NCBI GenBank assembly: GCA_963783785.1
Contig: CAWAOQ010000006.1
Coordinates: 496,001-560,000, forward strand
DNA length: 64,000 bases
Origin: CADEEN01 sp963783785
Lineage (GTDB): Bacteria > Pseudomonadota > Gammaproteobacteria > Burkholderiales > Burkholderiaceae_C
Reading direction: 5' to 3'
How positions within the stretch are numbered: the first letter of the stretch is position 1; each line of letters starts with the position of its first letter. Of the stretch, positions 37,475 through 45,765 are shown one piece after another. The notes beneath the pieces were generated by a model. The model was given only the letters and a program-made list of their open reading frames with translations. It was not told where the DNA came from and made no database searches. The translations under genes were made by a program, and so were the position numbers.

Positions 37475-38569
37475 ATGAGCCTGCAATGCGGCATCGTCGG
37501 CCTGCCCAACGTCGGCAAGTCGACCCTCTTCAACGCCCTCACGAAGGCCGGCATTGCGGCCGAGAACTATCCGTTCTGCACCATCGAGCCCAATGTCGGC
37601 GTGGTCGAGTTGCCCGACCCGCGGTTGGCCCAGTTGGCCGCGATCGTCAAGCCCGAGCGGGTGGTGCCGGCGATCGTCGAGTTCGTCGACATTGCCGGCC
37701 TCGTCGCCGGCGCCAGCAAGGGCGAGGGCCTGGGCAACCAGTTCCTGTCGCACATCCGCGAGACGGACGCCATCGTCAACGTGGTGCGCTGCTTCGACGA
37801 CGAGAACGTGATCCACGTCGCCGGCAAAGTCGATCCGGTGGCCGACATCGAAGTCATCCAGACCGAGCTCTGCCTGGCCGACCTGGCCACCGTCGAGAAG
37901 AGCCTGGTGCGCTACACCAAGGCGGCCAAGGCCGGCGGCGACAAGGAGGCACAGCGCCTCGTGGACGTGCTGAAGAAGTGCGATGCGGTGCTGAACCAGG
38001 CGCAGCCGGTGCGCAGCATCGATTTCAGCAAGGAAGAGCGGGTGGTCCTGAAGCCGTTCGGCCTGATCACGGCCAAGCCGGCGATGTTCGTCGCCAACGT
38101 CGCCGAGAACGGCTTCGAGAACAACGCCTACCTCGATCGCCTGCGCGAAGTCGCCGCCCGGCAGAACGCGCCGGTGGTGGCGATCTGCGCCAAGACCGAG
38201 GCCGAACTGGCCGACATGAGCGACGACGACCGCGCGATGTTCCTGGCCGAGATGGGCCAGACCGAGCCCGGGCTGGCCCGGCTGATCCGGGCCGCCTTCA
38301 AGCTGCTCGGCCTGCAGACCTACTTCACCGCCGGCGTCAAGGAAGTCCGCGCCTGGACGATCCACGTCGGCGACACGGCGCCGCAGGCAGCCGGCGTGAT
38401 CCACACCGATTTCGAGAAGGGTTTCATCCGCGCGCAGACGATCGCCTTCGACGACTTCATCGCCCACAAGGGTGAGCAGGGCGCCAAAGATGCCGGCAAG
38501 ATGCGCTCCGAAGGCAGGGAATACGTGGTGAAGGACGGAGATGTGCTGAACTTCCTCTTCAACGTGTAG
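37475..38569 (+). CDS. ychF: Redox-regulated ATPase/GTPase YchF
   Basis: This 364-residue Obg-family P-loop protein has a G1 motif in CGIVGLPNVGKSTLFNALTK (residues 5-24), a G2 region with ENYPFCTIEPNVGVVELPDP, a G3 DxxG in FVDIAGLVAGASKGEGLGNQ and a degenerate G4 (MFVANVAENG) that explains the ATP preference of YchF. The C-terminal TGS domain shows FTAGVKEVRAWTIHVGDTAP, FEKGFIRAQTIAFDDFI and GREYVVKDGDVLNFLFNV. YchF binds ribosomes and affects translation-start and stress responses. The frame is intact and the length normal. Confidence 0.96.
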   Translation: MSLQCGIVGLPNVGKSTLFNALTKAGIAAENYPFCTIEPNVGVVELPDPRLAQLAAIVKPERVVPAIVEFVDIAGLVAGASKGEGLGNQFLSHIRETDAIVNVVRCFDDENVIHVAGKVDPVADIEVIQTELCLADLATVEKSLVRYTKAAKAGGDKEAQRLVDVLKKCDAVLNQAQPVRSIDFSKEERVVLKPFGLITAKPAMFVANVAENGFENNAYLDRLREVAARQNAPVVAICAKTEAELADMSDDDRAMFLAEMGQTEPGLARLIRAAFKLLGLQTYFTAGVKEVRAWTIHVGDTAPQAAGVIHTDFEKGFIRAQTIAFDDFIAHKGEQGAKDAGKMRSEGREYVVKDGDVLNFLFNV

Positions 38570-38605
38570 CGCGCGCTCGGCACGCCCCCGGCCTCGGCCC
38601 CGCAG

Positions 38606-41600
38606 ATGCAACACGCCACCAGCAGCTCGCCGGCCGCGCCGCGCTGGTGGTGGATTCTCGCCATCACGTTGGCCGGCTACCTGGCCGCTGCGAGCCTCGG
38701 CCTGCTGCTGGCGATACCGCCCGGCATTGCCTCCCCGCTGTGGCCAGCAGCCGGCCTGGCGCTGGTGACGGCGCTGGTGTGGGGGCGCTGGGCCTTGCTC
38801 GGTGCCGCGCTGGCATCGTTCGTCGGCAGCCTGGGCTTCGTCGCCAGCAACGGCCCAGCCGGCGCCGTCGACGTCGCGACCGCGGTCGCGATCGGTGGCG
38901 GCGTGGCGCTGCAGGCCTGGCTGGGTGCAACGCTGGTCAGGCGCTACGCCGGCCAGCCCCTGGTGCTGGCCGAGCCGCTGCAGCTGGCGCGCTTTCTGCT
39001 GCTGGGGGTGCTGCTGGCCAATTGCGCCAGCGCCAGCGTCGGGCTCGGCGCGCTGTGGCTGGCTGGCCGCGTCGACGCTGCGCAGGCGCCATTGCACTGG
39101 GCCACCTGGTGGATCGGCGACACGCTCGGCGTGCTGGTCTTTGCACCGGTGATGCTGACCCTGATCGGCCAGCCGCGAGACGAGTGGGCGCCACGCCGCG
39201 GGCCGGTGGCGCTGCCGCTGCTGGTGGTCATGCTGTTGATGGGCCTGGGCATCCGCGAGGTGATTCGCCAGGACACCGCGCGCCAGCGCCAGGCCTTCGA
39301 GCGCGAGGCCGAAAGCGCCGCCAACGCCGTTCGGGAACGACTGCGACAGCCCTTGCACGCACTCGAGGCGATGCGCGGCCTGATCAGCGAGACAGAAGCG
39401 CCCGATCGACAGGCCTTTGCCCGCGCCAGCGCCCCCTGGCTGCTCCAGGGTGGCGGCCTGCAGGCGCTGGGTTGGAACGAGCGGGTGGCGCGGGCCGAGA
39501 TGGCGGCCTTCGCGGCGCGTGAACAGGCTGCCGGCGCGGCCGGGTTCCGCATCTTCGAACGGCGCGATGCCGGTGTGGCCGATGTCGGTGATGTCGATGC
39601 GCACGTGATCCGGTTCATCGAACCGCTGGCGAACAATGCACAGGCGCTCGGCGTCAACACCCAGTCGATCGCGGTCGCGCGAGCGGCCATCGCACGGGCG
39701 GTGCGCGACGGCCGACCCGTGACGAGTGCCGGTTTCGAACTCACCCAGGGTGGTACCGGTGTGGTGCTGTACCAGGCGGTCTACCGGGGCCAGCCGACCA
39801 CGGCCGAGGAGCGGGTGGCCGCGCTGCGCGGCGTGGTCTTTGCAACGCTGCGCCCAGGCGAGGTCTTGCGCAGCGTCGCTGCAACCTTGCGCCCGTCGAT
39901 GAGCCTGTGCCTGCTCGACAACGAGGCCACGCCGTCGTCACGCGTGCTGACGGGCGCGCCCGGCTGCGACGACCTGCCCGCCCTCACCCCGCTGCACGTG
40001 ACGCCGCTGGCGCTGGCGGGACGACGGTGGGACCTGCGCGTGTACGCCACCGCGCCGATCGCGGCCAGCGCCGGCACGACGTGGCCGTTTGCACTGGTGG
40101 GGCTGCTGGGCACGGCTTTGCTGGCTGCATTGCTGCTGACCGTGACCGGGCGCGCACGGCGGATTGCCGCCGCGGTGCAGCAGCGCACCGCCGAACTGGA
40201 GCAACGCGGCGCCGAACTGCAGGCCCAGGTGGCCGAACGACAGCGTACCGAGGCCGCGCTGCGCGAGAGCCAGCAGCGGCTGCGCAACATCCTCGACCAT
40301 GCGCCGATCGGGGTGGCCTACACCGACACCAGTGGCCGCATCCGCGAGGCGAATCCGAAACTGCGCGAGATGCTCGGCATGCACGGTGACCGCCTGTCGG
40401 CCGCACACATCGCCGACCTGCTGCACGCCGACGATCGCGAGGCCGAGGCGCAGGCCCGCCAGCGCCTGCTGTCGGGCGAGGTGCCGATGTCCCGCTGGCG
40501 GATGCGCTGCCTGACCGCGGACGGCCGCACGCTGTGGACGCAGGTCGGGGTCAGCGTGCTGCGCGACAGCCAGGGCGACGCCAAACGCATGGTCTGGGTG
40601 GTCGAGGACATCACCGAGCACCTGGCGCTCGAGGACGCGCAGCGCGCGCGCCAGGGCGCCGAGGCGGCCAACCTGGCCAAGAGCGAGTTCCTGTCACGCA
40701 TGAGCCACGAACTGCGCACGCCACTGAACGCGATGCTCGGCTTCTCGCAGTTGCTCGAGCTCGACCGCCGCCAGCCATTGGCACCGCACCAGCTCGAGTG
40801 GACGGCGCAGATCCGGCAGGCTGGCTGGCACCTGCTGCACATGATCAACGACACGCTGGACCTTTCGCGCATCGAGTCGGGCCACATCGACCTCACGCCG
40901 ACCGCGCTCGACGTCGGCGACCTGGTGGCGGCGTCGGTCGCACTGCTGGCCGACAGCGCCGAGAAGCGCGGCGTACGCGTCGACGCCCAGTTGTCGGCCG
41001 GCGCGCGGGCGGTGATCGGCGACGCCACCCGCGTCAAGCAGATCCTCACCAACCTGTTGTCCAACGCGATCAAGTACAACCACGGCGGCGGGCGGGTGAG
41101 CGTGAGCAGCCGGCAGGCCGACGCGGGCATGGTGGCCATCGAAGTCAGCGACACCGGCGCGGGCATGAACCCCACCCAGCTGTCGCAGCTGTTCCAGCCG
41201 TTCAATCGGCTGGGCCGCGAAGGCGGCTCGGTCGAGGGCACCGGGATCGGCCTGGTCATCAGCCTGCGCCTGGCGGAACTGATGGGTGGCACGCTGTACG
41301 CGCGCAGCAGCCTCGGCCGCGGCTCGACATTCACGCTGGAGTTGCCGCGCGGCGCGACCGCGTTCACGACCGTGCAATCGCCCGACGACGCCGAGTTGCC
41401 CGACGCCACCTACCGCCGGCGGCTGGTGCACTACATCGAGGACAACGAAACCAATGCCGAGGTCATGCGCGGCATCCTGGCGCTTCGACCCCAGGTCAAG
41501 CTCGACATCTCATCGCTCGGCCTCGACGGCCTGGCAGCCATCCGCGCCCGGCGCCCGAGCCTGGTTCTGCTCGACATGCACCTGCCCGACATCGACGGTC

Positions 41601-41803
41601 TCGAGCTGCTGCGTCATCTGCAGGCTGACCCGGACACTGCGGACATCCCGGTGATCGTGGTCTCGGCCGACGCGACGCCGGCCCGGATCTCGCAGGCCAT
41701 CACCGCCGGTGCAACGCACTACCTGACCAAGCCGGTCAACGTGCCCCAGTTCCTTTCTGCCCTCGACGAAGTGCTCGAGCAACTGGACACCCAGTTCGGC
41801 TGA
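38606..41803 (+). CDS. Hybrid sensor histidine kinase: MASE1-CHASE-PAS-HisKA-HATPase-REC
   Basis: This 1065-residue sensor kinase has an N-terminal MASE1-like set of helices (residues 15-220, AIPPGIASPLWPAAGLALVT), then a CHASE ligand domain (about 225-480, REAESAANAVRERLRQPLHA, FRIFERRDAGVADVGD), another helix and a short coiled coil. A PAS domain follows (about 565-690, LRNILDHAPIGVAYTDTSGR). The phospho-acceptor His is in FLSRMSHELRTPLNAMLG near residue 700. The ATPase N box is ILTNLLSNAIKYN and the G box GTGIGLVISLRLAELMGGTL. A C-terminal receiver domain has Asp near residue 990 in LVLLDMHLPDIDGLELL and Lys in HYLTKPVN. No partner regulator is adjacent. The ligand is unknown. Confidence 0.88.
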   Translation: MQHATSSSPAAPRWWWILAITLAGYLAAASLGLLLAIPPGIASPLWPAAGLALVTALVWGRWALLGAALASFVGSLGFVASNGPAGAVDVATAVAIGGGVALQAWLGATLVRRYAGQPLVLAEPLQLARFLLLGVLLANCASASVGLGALWLAGRVDAAQAPLHWATWWIGDTLGVLVFAPVMLTLIGQPRDEWAPRRGPVALPLLVVMLLMGLGIREVIRQDTARQRQAFEREAESAANAVRERLRQPLHALEAMRGLISETEAPDRQAFARASAPWLLQGGGLQALGWNERVARAEMAAFAAREQAAGAAGFRIFERRDAGVADVGDVDAHVIRFIEPLANNAQALGVNTQSIAVARAAIARAVRDGRPVTSAGFELTQGGTGVVLYQAVYRGQPTTAEERVAALRGVVFATLRPGEVLRSVAATLRPSMSLCLLDNEATPSSRVLTGAPGCDDLPALTPLHVTPLALAGRRWDLRVYATAPIAASAGTTWPFALVGLLGTALLAALLLTVTGRARRIAAAVQQRTAELEQRGAELQAQVAERQRTEAALRESQQRLRNILDHAPIGVAYTDTSGRIREANPKLREMLGMHGDRLSAAHIADLLHADDREAEAQARQRLLSGEVPMSRWRMRCLTADGRTLWTQVGVSVLRDSQGDAKRMVWVVEDITEHLALEDAQRARQGAEAANLAKSEFLSRMSHELRTPLNAMLGFSQLLELDRRQPLAPHQLEWTAQIRQAGWHLLHMINDTLDLSRIESGHIDLTPTALDVGDLVAASVALLADSAEKRGVRVDAQLSAGARAVIGDATRVKQILTNLLSNAIKYNHGGGRVSVSSRQADAGMVAIEVSDTGAGMNPTQLSQLFQPFNRLGREGGSVEGTGIGLVISLRLAELMGGTLYARSSLGRGSTFTLELPRGATAFTTVQSPDDAELPDATYRRRLVHYIEDNETNAEVMRGILALRPQVKLDISSLGLDGLAAIRARRPSLVLLDMHLPDIDGLELLRHLQADPDTADIPVIVVSADATPARISQAITAGATHYLTKPVNVPQFLSALDEVLEQLDTQFG

Positions 41804-41864
41804 TGGCGCGCCCGAGTGCCACGCGCCAGCCAACGCAGACAAGCTCCGCTATGTTAGTAAGCGT

Positions 41865-41881
41865 ACACATGCCTCATGTGT
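41865..41881. repeat. Perfect inverted repeat ACACATG-CCT-CATGTGT upstream of rpoH
   Basis: Two perfect seven-base arms separated by three bases, 134 to 118 bases before the rpoH start. The spacing and symmetry suit a dimeric DNA-binding protein, but no matching regulator is known to me. It lies just downstream of TATGTT (41850-41855), a possible -10, so a promoter with an overlapping operator is possible. Confidence 0.4.
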
Positions 41882-41931
41882 GCCGGATTTGTTCAATCGA
41901 TCCGGGTGGGACCGCAACCGAACAACCTTCA

Positions 41932-41958
41932 TCAGCACTCTGCCGACGAGAGTGCTAA
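41932..41958. promoter_or_regulatory. CIRCE operator (HrcA-binding site) upstream of rpoH
   Basis: The left arm TCAGCACTC, a nine-base spacer and the right arm GAGTGCTAA match the consensus TTAGCACTC-N9-GAGTGCTAA at 17 of 18 arm positions with the exact spacer length. It lies 40 bases before the rpoH ATG. TAATAT at 41956-41961 overlaps the right arm and could be the -10 box, which would let bound HrcA block the promoter. Binding of HrcA here is established for CIRCE in general and inferred for this site. Confidence 0.85.
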
Positions 41959-41998
41959 TATTTTGGAACCGGAGCTTGATGAGCCCCTCCAAGACGCC

Positions 41999-42928
41999 AT
42001 GAACAAAACAACGACCGTGACCGACCTGACCGTACGCAATCCTTGGGCGCTGGTGCCGCCGATCGGCAATCTCGACGCCTACATTTCTGCCGTCAACCGG
42101 ATCCCGCTGCTGACGCCCCAGGAAGAAGTGGATTTCGCAAGGCGGCTGCGCGCGGCGGGTGATCTCGAAGCCGCCGGCCGGCTGGTGCTGTCACACCTGC
42201 GGCTGGTCGTTTCGGTGTCGCGCCAGTACCTCGGTTACGGGCTGCCGCAGAGCGACCTGATCCAGGAAGGCAATGTCGGCCTGATGAAGGCCGTCAAGCG
42301 CTTCGACCCCGAGCAAGGGGTCCGGCTGGTCAGTTACGCGCTGCACTGGATCCGGGCAGAGATCCACGAGTACATCCTGAAGAACTGGCGCATGGTGAAG
42401 GTCGCCACCACCAAGGCTCAGCGCAAGCTGTTCTTCAATCTGCGTTCGATGAAACAGGGCATGAAGGCGGATGCCCTGGATGGCGACACGCACCGTGGCA
42501 CGCTCAGCCCCAGCGAGGTCGACACGGTCGCGCGCACGCTGAACGTCAAGCGCGAGGAAGTGCTCGAGATGGAAACGCGGATGTCGGGCGGCGATGTCCC
42601 GCTCGAGCCGCAAACCAACGACGACGGCGAAGAGAGCTTCGCGCCGATCGCCTACCTCGCCGACGACGCCAGCGAACCCACGCGCGTGCTCGAAGCCCGC
42701 AGCCGCGACCAGATGGCCGGCGAAGGCATCCTGCGCGCGCTCGACGTGCTCGACGCCCGCAGCCGCCGGATCGTCGAGGAACGCTGGCTGAAGGTCAACG
42801 ACGACAGTTCGGGCGGCATGACGCTGCATGAGCTGGCCGCCGAATACGGCGTCAGTGCCGAGCGCATCCGCCAGATCGAAGTGGCGGCAATGAAGAAGAT
42901 GCGCGCGGCGCTCGAAGCGCAGCATTGA
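41999..42928 (+). CDS. rpoH: RNA polymerase heat-shock sigma factor RpoH
   Basis: This 309-residue sigma-70-family protein has region 2 in GNLDAYISAVNRIPLLTPQE, LRLVVSVSRQYLGYGLPQSD, LIQEGNVGLMKAVKRFDPEQ and VRLVSYALHWIRAEIHEYIL. The RpoH box follows as TKAQRKLFFNLRSMKQG, which separates heat-shock sigma factors from RpoD. Region 4 is TLHELAAEYGVSAERIRQIE with VAAMKKMRAAL. It directs transcription of chaperone and protease genes. The start used is the ATG at 41999; longer readings run into the operator. It is preceded by a CIRCE element and followed by a strong hairpin. Confidence 0.95.
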   Translation: MNKTTTVTDLTVRNPWALVPPIGNLDAYISAVNRIPLLTPQEEVDFARRLRAAGDLEAAGRLVLSHLRLVVSVSRQYLGYGLPQSDLIQEGNVGLMKAVKRFDPEQGVRLVSYALHWIRAEIHEYILKNWRMVKVATTKAQRKLFFNLRSMKQGMKADALDGDTHRGTLSPSEVDTVARTLNVKREEVLEMETRMSGGDVPLEPQTNDDGEESFAPIAYLADDASEPTRVLEARSRDQMAGEGILRALDVLDARSRRIVEERWLKVNDDSSGGMTLHELAAEYGVSAERIRQIEVAAMKKMRAALEAQH

Positions 42929-42950
42929 GCGGGTCCTGAGCGTCGCAAAG

Positions 42951-42970
42951 CGGCGGGCTGCGGCCCGCCG
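42951..42970. terminator. Bidirectional terminator hairpin between rpoH and sco1
   Basis: A perfect stem CGGCGGGC / GCCCGCCG with a four-base loop (TGCG), flanked by outer complementary bases (GCAAAG and CTTTGC). It lies 22 bases after the rpoH stop and 13 bases beyond the stop of the convergent sco1 gene. It lacks a long T-run, so efficiency is uncertain; the placement between convergent genes supports the call. Confidence 0.6.
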
Positions 42971-42983
42971 TTGCCTTTGCGCT

Positions 42984-43577
42984 TCAAGCGCCCGCCAGCA
43001 GCAGCCTGATGTCGTGCGCCATCGCCTCGGCACCGCCGCCTTGTCGGATGAACAGGCGCACGCGGCCCTGCGGGTCGAACACGTACGAGCCGGCCGTGTG
43101 GTCCATCGTGTAGCTGCCTTCGCTCTTGCCGGGCACCTTGGCGTAGAACACCTTGAAGGCCTTGGCGGCCTCCTTCGTCTGCTCGGGGGTGCCGCGCAGC
43201 GCGACGAAATCACGGCCGAAGTTGGCCACGTAGGCGGCCAGCACCTCGGGCGTGTCGCGCTCGGGGTCGACACTGACGAACACGGCCTGAACCTTGTCGC
43301 CGTCGGCGCCGAGCTTCTGCTTCACGTCGGCGATCTCGGTCAGCGTGGTCGGGCACACGTCGGGGCACTGGGTGTAGCCGAAGAACACCACCGTGACCTT
43401 GCCCTTGAAGTCGGCCAGCGTGCGCGGCTTGCCGCTGGCGTCCGGCAGCGCGAGTTCGCGTGCGTACTCGGCGCCGGTGATGTCGATGCCCTTGAAGGCC
43501 GGCTTTTCGGCGCTGCAGGCGGCCAGGCCGGCCAGCATCAATGCGCTGAGGACGGTGCGGCGGTTCAGAGGCTTCAT
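42984..43577 (-). CDS. SCO1/SenC copper-delivery lipoprotein
   Basis: This 197-residue thioredoxin-fold protein has a lipoprotein signal (LSALMLAGLAACSAEKPAF; lipobox Cys in LAAC). The copper ligands are the CxxxC in TQCPDVCPTTLTEI near residues 70-75 and the His in YTMDHTAGSYVFDPQGRV near residue 159. SVDPERDTPEVLAAYVANFG is also typical. SCO proteins deliver copper to the CuA site of oxidase subunit II. The ATG overlaps the ctaB stop (ATGA), so it closes the oxidase assembly train, followed by the hairpin shared with rpoH. Confidence 0.92.
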   Translation of the reverse strand: MKPLNRRTVLSALMLAGLAACSAEKPAFKGIDITGAEYARELALPDASGKPRTLADFKGKVTVVFFGYTQCPDVCPTTLTEIADVKQKLGADGDKVQAVFVSVDPERDTPEVLAAYVANFGRDFVALRGTPEQTKEAAKAFKVFYAKVPGKSEGSYTMDHTAGSYVFDPQGRVRLFIRQGGGAEAMAHDIRLLLAGA

Positions 43578-44509
43578 GGCGCGAACATCCAGGGGCTGAG
43601 GTAATGGTCGAGCAGCAGTGCCGCGAACAGCAGCGACAGGTGCCAGATCGAGAAACGGAACGTGCGCCGGGCCAGCGCGTCGCTGTACTCACGCCACAGG
43701 CGCCAGGCCATCGCGATGAACCAGCCACCGAGCACCAGCGCCGCCACCAGGTACAGCGGCCCGCTCATGCCGTGCAGGAACGGCAGCAGCGTGGCGGCGA
43801 ACAGCACGAAGGTGTAGAGCAGGATCTGCAGCCGCGTGAATTCGTTGCCGTGCGTCACCGGCAGCATCGGCAGGCCGGCGCGGGCGTAGTCTTCGCTGCG
43901 GTACAGCGCCAGCGCCCAGAAGTGCGGCGGCGTCCACAGGAAGATGATCAGTACCAGCAGCCAGGCCTCGGCGCCGACGTCGCCACGCATCGCGGCCCAG
44001 CCCAGCAGCGGCGGCATCGCGCCCGATGCGCCGCCGATGACGATGTTCTGCGGCGTCGCGGGCTTGAGCAGCACGGTGTAGACGACGGCGTAGCCGACGA
44101 AGGTGGCAAACGTCAGCCACATCGTCAGCGGGTTGACCCAGACCCACAACAGCGCGCTGCCGAGCGCGCACAGCAGCGTCGAGAAGACCAGCGTCTGCGC
44201 CACCGAGAGCTCGCCCTTGGCGGTGGCGCGCCACGCGGTGCGCGCCATCTTGGCGTCGATGCGTTGCTCGACCAGGCAGTTGAACGCGGCGGCCGCCGCG
44301 GCCACCAGCCAGATGCCCGCGACCGCCGGCACGAGCACGCGCCAATCGGGCCAGCCGGGCTCGGCCAGCAGCATGCCGATCAGCGCACAGAACACGATCA
44401 GCTGCACCACGCGCGGCTTGGTCAGCGCGTAGAACTGGCGCACGCGCGATGCGCTCGGCCGCGGGCCGGCGCCGGCGCGCGGGGCGGTGGACGAAGGCGT
44501 GGTTGACAT
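43574..44509 (-). CDS. ctaB: Heme O synthase (protoheme IX farnesyltransferase)
   Basis: This 311-residue UbiA-family prenyltransferase has about nine helices. The first Asp-rich site is NCLVEQRIDAKMARTAWR (N-x3-E-x2-ID-x2-M-xRT) and the second region reads FLWTPPHFWALALYRSEDYA with RAGLPMLPVTHGN. It farnesylates heme B to heme O in the inner membrane; CtaA then makes heme A. The start at 44509 is 23 bases after the ctaA stop. The frame is intact, but a long reading frame from ctaA runs through the same bases because of a frameshift upstream. Confidence 0.95.
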   Translation of the reverse strand: MSTTPSSTAPRAGAGPRPSASRVRQFYALTKPRVVQLIVFCALIGMLLAEPGWPDWRVLVPAVAGIWLVAAAAAAFNCLVEQRIDAKMARTAWRATAKGELSVAQTLVFSTLLCALGSALLWVWVNPLTMWLTFATFVGYAVVYTVLLKPATPQNIVIGGASGAMPPLLGWAAMRGDVGAEAWLLVLIIFLWTPPHFWALALYRSEDYARAGLPMLPVTHGNEFTRLQILLYTFVLFAATLLPFLHGMSGPLYLVAALVLGGWFIAMAWRLWREYSDALARRTFRFSIWHLSLLFAALLLDHYLSPWMFAP

Positions 44510-44532
44510 GGTGCGCGCGCCGGCGATGTCGC

Positions 44533-45683
44533 TCAGGCGCCGATCGGCTGCGCCGCGCGACGCCGCACGACGCGGCGCGTTGCCGCACGCGCAAGTGCGC
44601 GCGCGCCAGCAACGAGGCCAACACCACCGTCAGCAGTGCCGCGCCGCCGGTGTGCGCCACCGCCGCCACCAGCGGCCAGCCGAGCACCACGTTGGACAGG
44701 CCGGTGGCCAATTGCCAGACGCCGATCGCGGCCAGGCCCACGGCGAAGCGGTGCAATGTGGCGTCGCCGCTGGCATGCAGCCGCCACGCCAGTGCCGCGA
44801 GGGCGGCCAGCACGACCACTGCGGCGATGCGGTGCACGACATGGATCGCCGTCAGCGCCTCAAAGGGCAGATAGCTGCCGCTGGAAGTGACGCCGAGCTC
44901 GCGGCGAATCGTGAATGCGTCGGCGAAGTTCATCGCCGACGGCCACCATTGGCCCTGGCAGGTGGGAAAGTCGCTGCAGGCCAGCACCGCGTAATTGGTG
45001 CTGACCCAACCACCGAGCGCGATCTGCACCACCGTCAGTGCGGCGACGGCCCAGGCTGCAGGCGCGAGACTGCGCGGCAACACCAGCGGGCGCGGCGCGA
45101 ACACCTGGTCCTGCACCGCCAGCAGCGCCAGCAGGCCGATGCCACCGAGCAGGTGCAGCGTGACGATGGCCGGGTACAGCTTCATCGTCACCGTGAGCGC
45201 GCCGAAGGCGCCCTGCGCGATGACCCAGGCCAGCGTCAACGTTGCCCACCAAGGGGACGGCGTGCCGCGTTCGCCGCCGCGACGCAACCACCAGCTGGCT
45301 GCCGCCATCACGGTGATCAGCACGCCGACCGCGGTGGCCAGGTAGCGGTGGACCATTTCGATCCAGGCCTTGCCGTGCGTGACCGGGCCGCTCGGCTGCG
45401 CGCTCTGCGCCGCCGCGATCTGCTCGCGCGCGCCGAGCGGGCTGGCGCTGCCGTAGCAGCCGGGCCAGTCGGGACAACCCAGGCCCGAATCGGTGAGCCG
45501 CGTGAAGGCGCCGAACAGCACCAGGTCGAAGGTCAGGAACAGCGTCAGCAGCGTCAGCGCATGCAGCCGCCGCGCCGGCGTCGCGCCGCGGTGGCGCAAC
45601 CACAGCCAGGCCAGCGGGCCGAGCGCGATCACCGATCCCAGCAGCGCCATGCGCGCCAGCGGGGCCCAGTCGATCAGCGCCAT
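44533..45683 (-). CDS. ctaA: Heme A synthase CtaA/COX15, frameshift near the 3' end
   Basis: This membrane protein of about 383 residues has eight helices. It starts MALIDWAPLARMALLGSVIA; family marks are FGAFTRLTDSGLGCPDWPGC, the heme-ligand region GKAWIEMVHRYLATAVGVLI, a second cysteine pair in ACSDFPTCQGQWWPSAM and a second half-site LTAIHVVHRIAAVVV. It oxidises heme O to heme A. The main frame has no stop until deep inside ctaB; moving by one base in the GC-rich stretch near 44560-44600 gives the natural ending AAQPIGA and a TGA at 44533, 23 bases before ctaB. The long fused frame is therefore taken as an artefact. Confidence 0.85.
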
Positions 45684-45765
45684 ATTGACCTCAGGCCAGC
45701 GCCGGGCCGCTCCCAAGCGGCCTGAGCTCCCCTCGGGGGGCGCGAGCGAAGCGAGCTTGGGGCTG
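45684..45765 (-). repeat. Dispersed intergenic repeat, copy A
   Basis: On the minus strand it begins directly after the TGA of the SCO-like gene (CAGCCCCAAGCTCGCTTCGC) and ends in GGCGCTGGCCTGAGGTCA just before the ctaA ATG. It contains the stem AGCGGCC / GGCCGCT around a four-base loop, shared with three other copies at 47.4, 54.7 and 56.3 kb. It fills the gap between two genes of one operon, so any terminator activity would reduce ctaA expression. Confidence 0.75.

Noticed and set aside
41876..41998. A longer RpoH start at 41876
   Set aside because: It would place the CIRCE operator inside the coding region, and the added residues do not resemble any RpoH N-terminus; the ATG at 41999 fits the family.
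43689..45716. A 675-codon frame covering ctaA and most of ctaB
   Set aside because: The ctaB portion is out of the ctaB frame, so it is a read-through after a base error near 44580 and not a CtaA-CtaB fusion.
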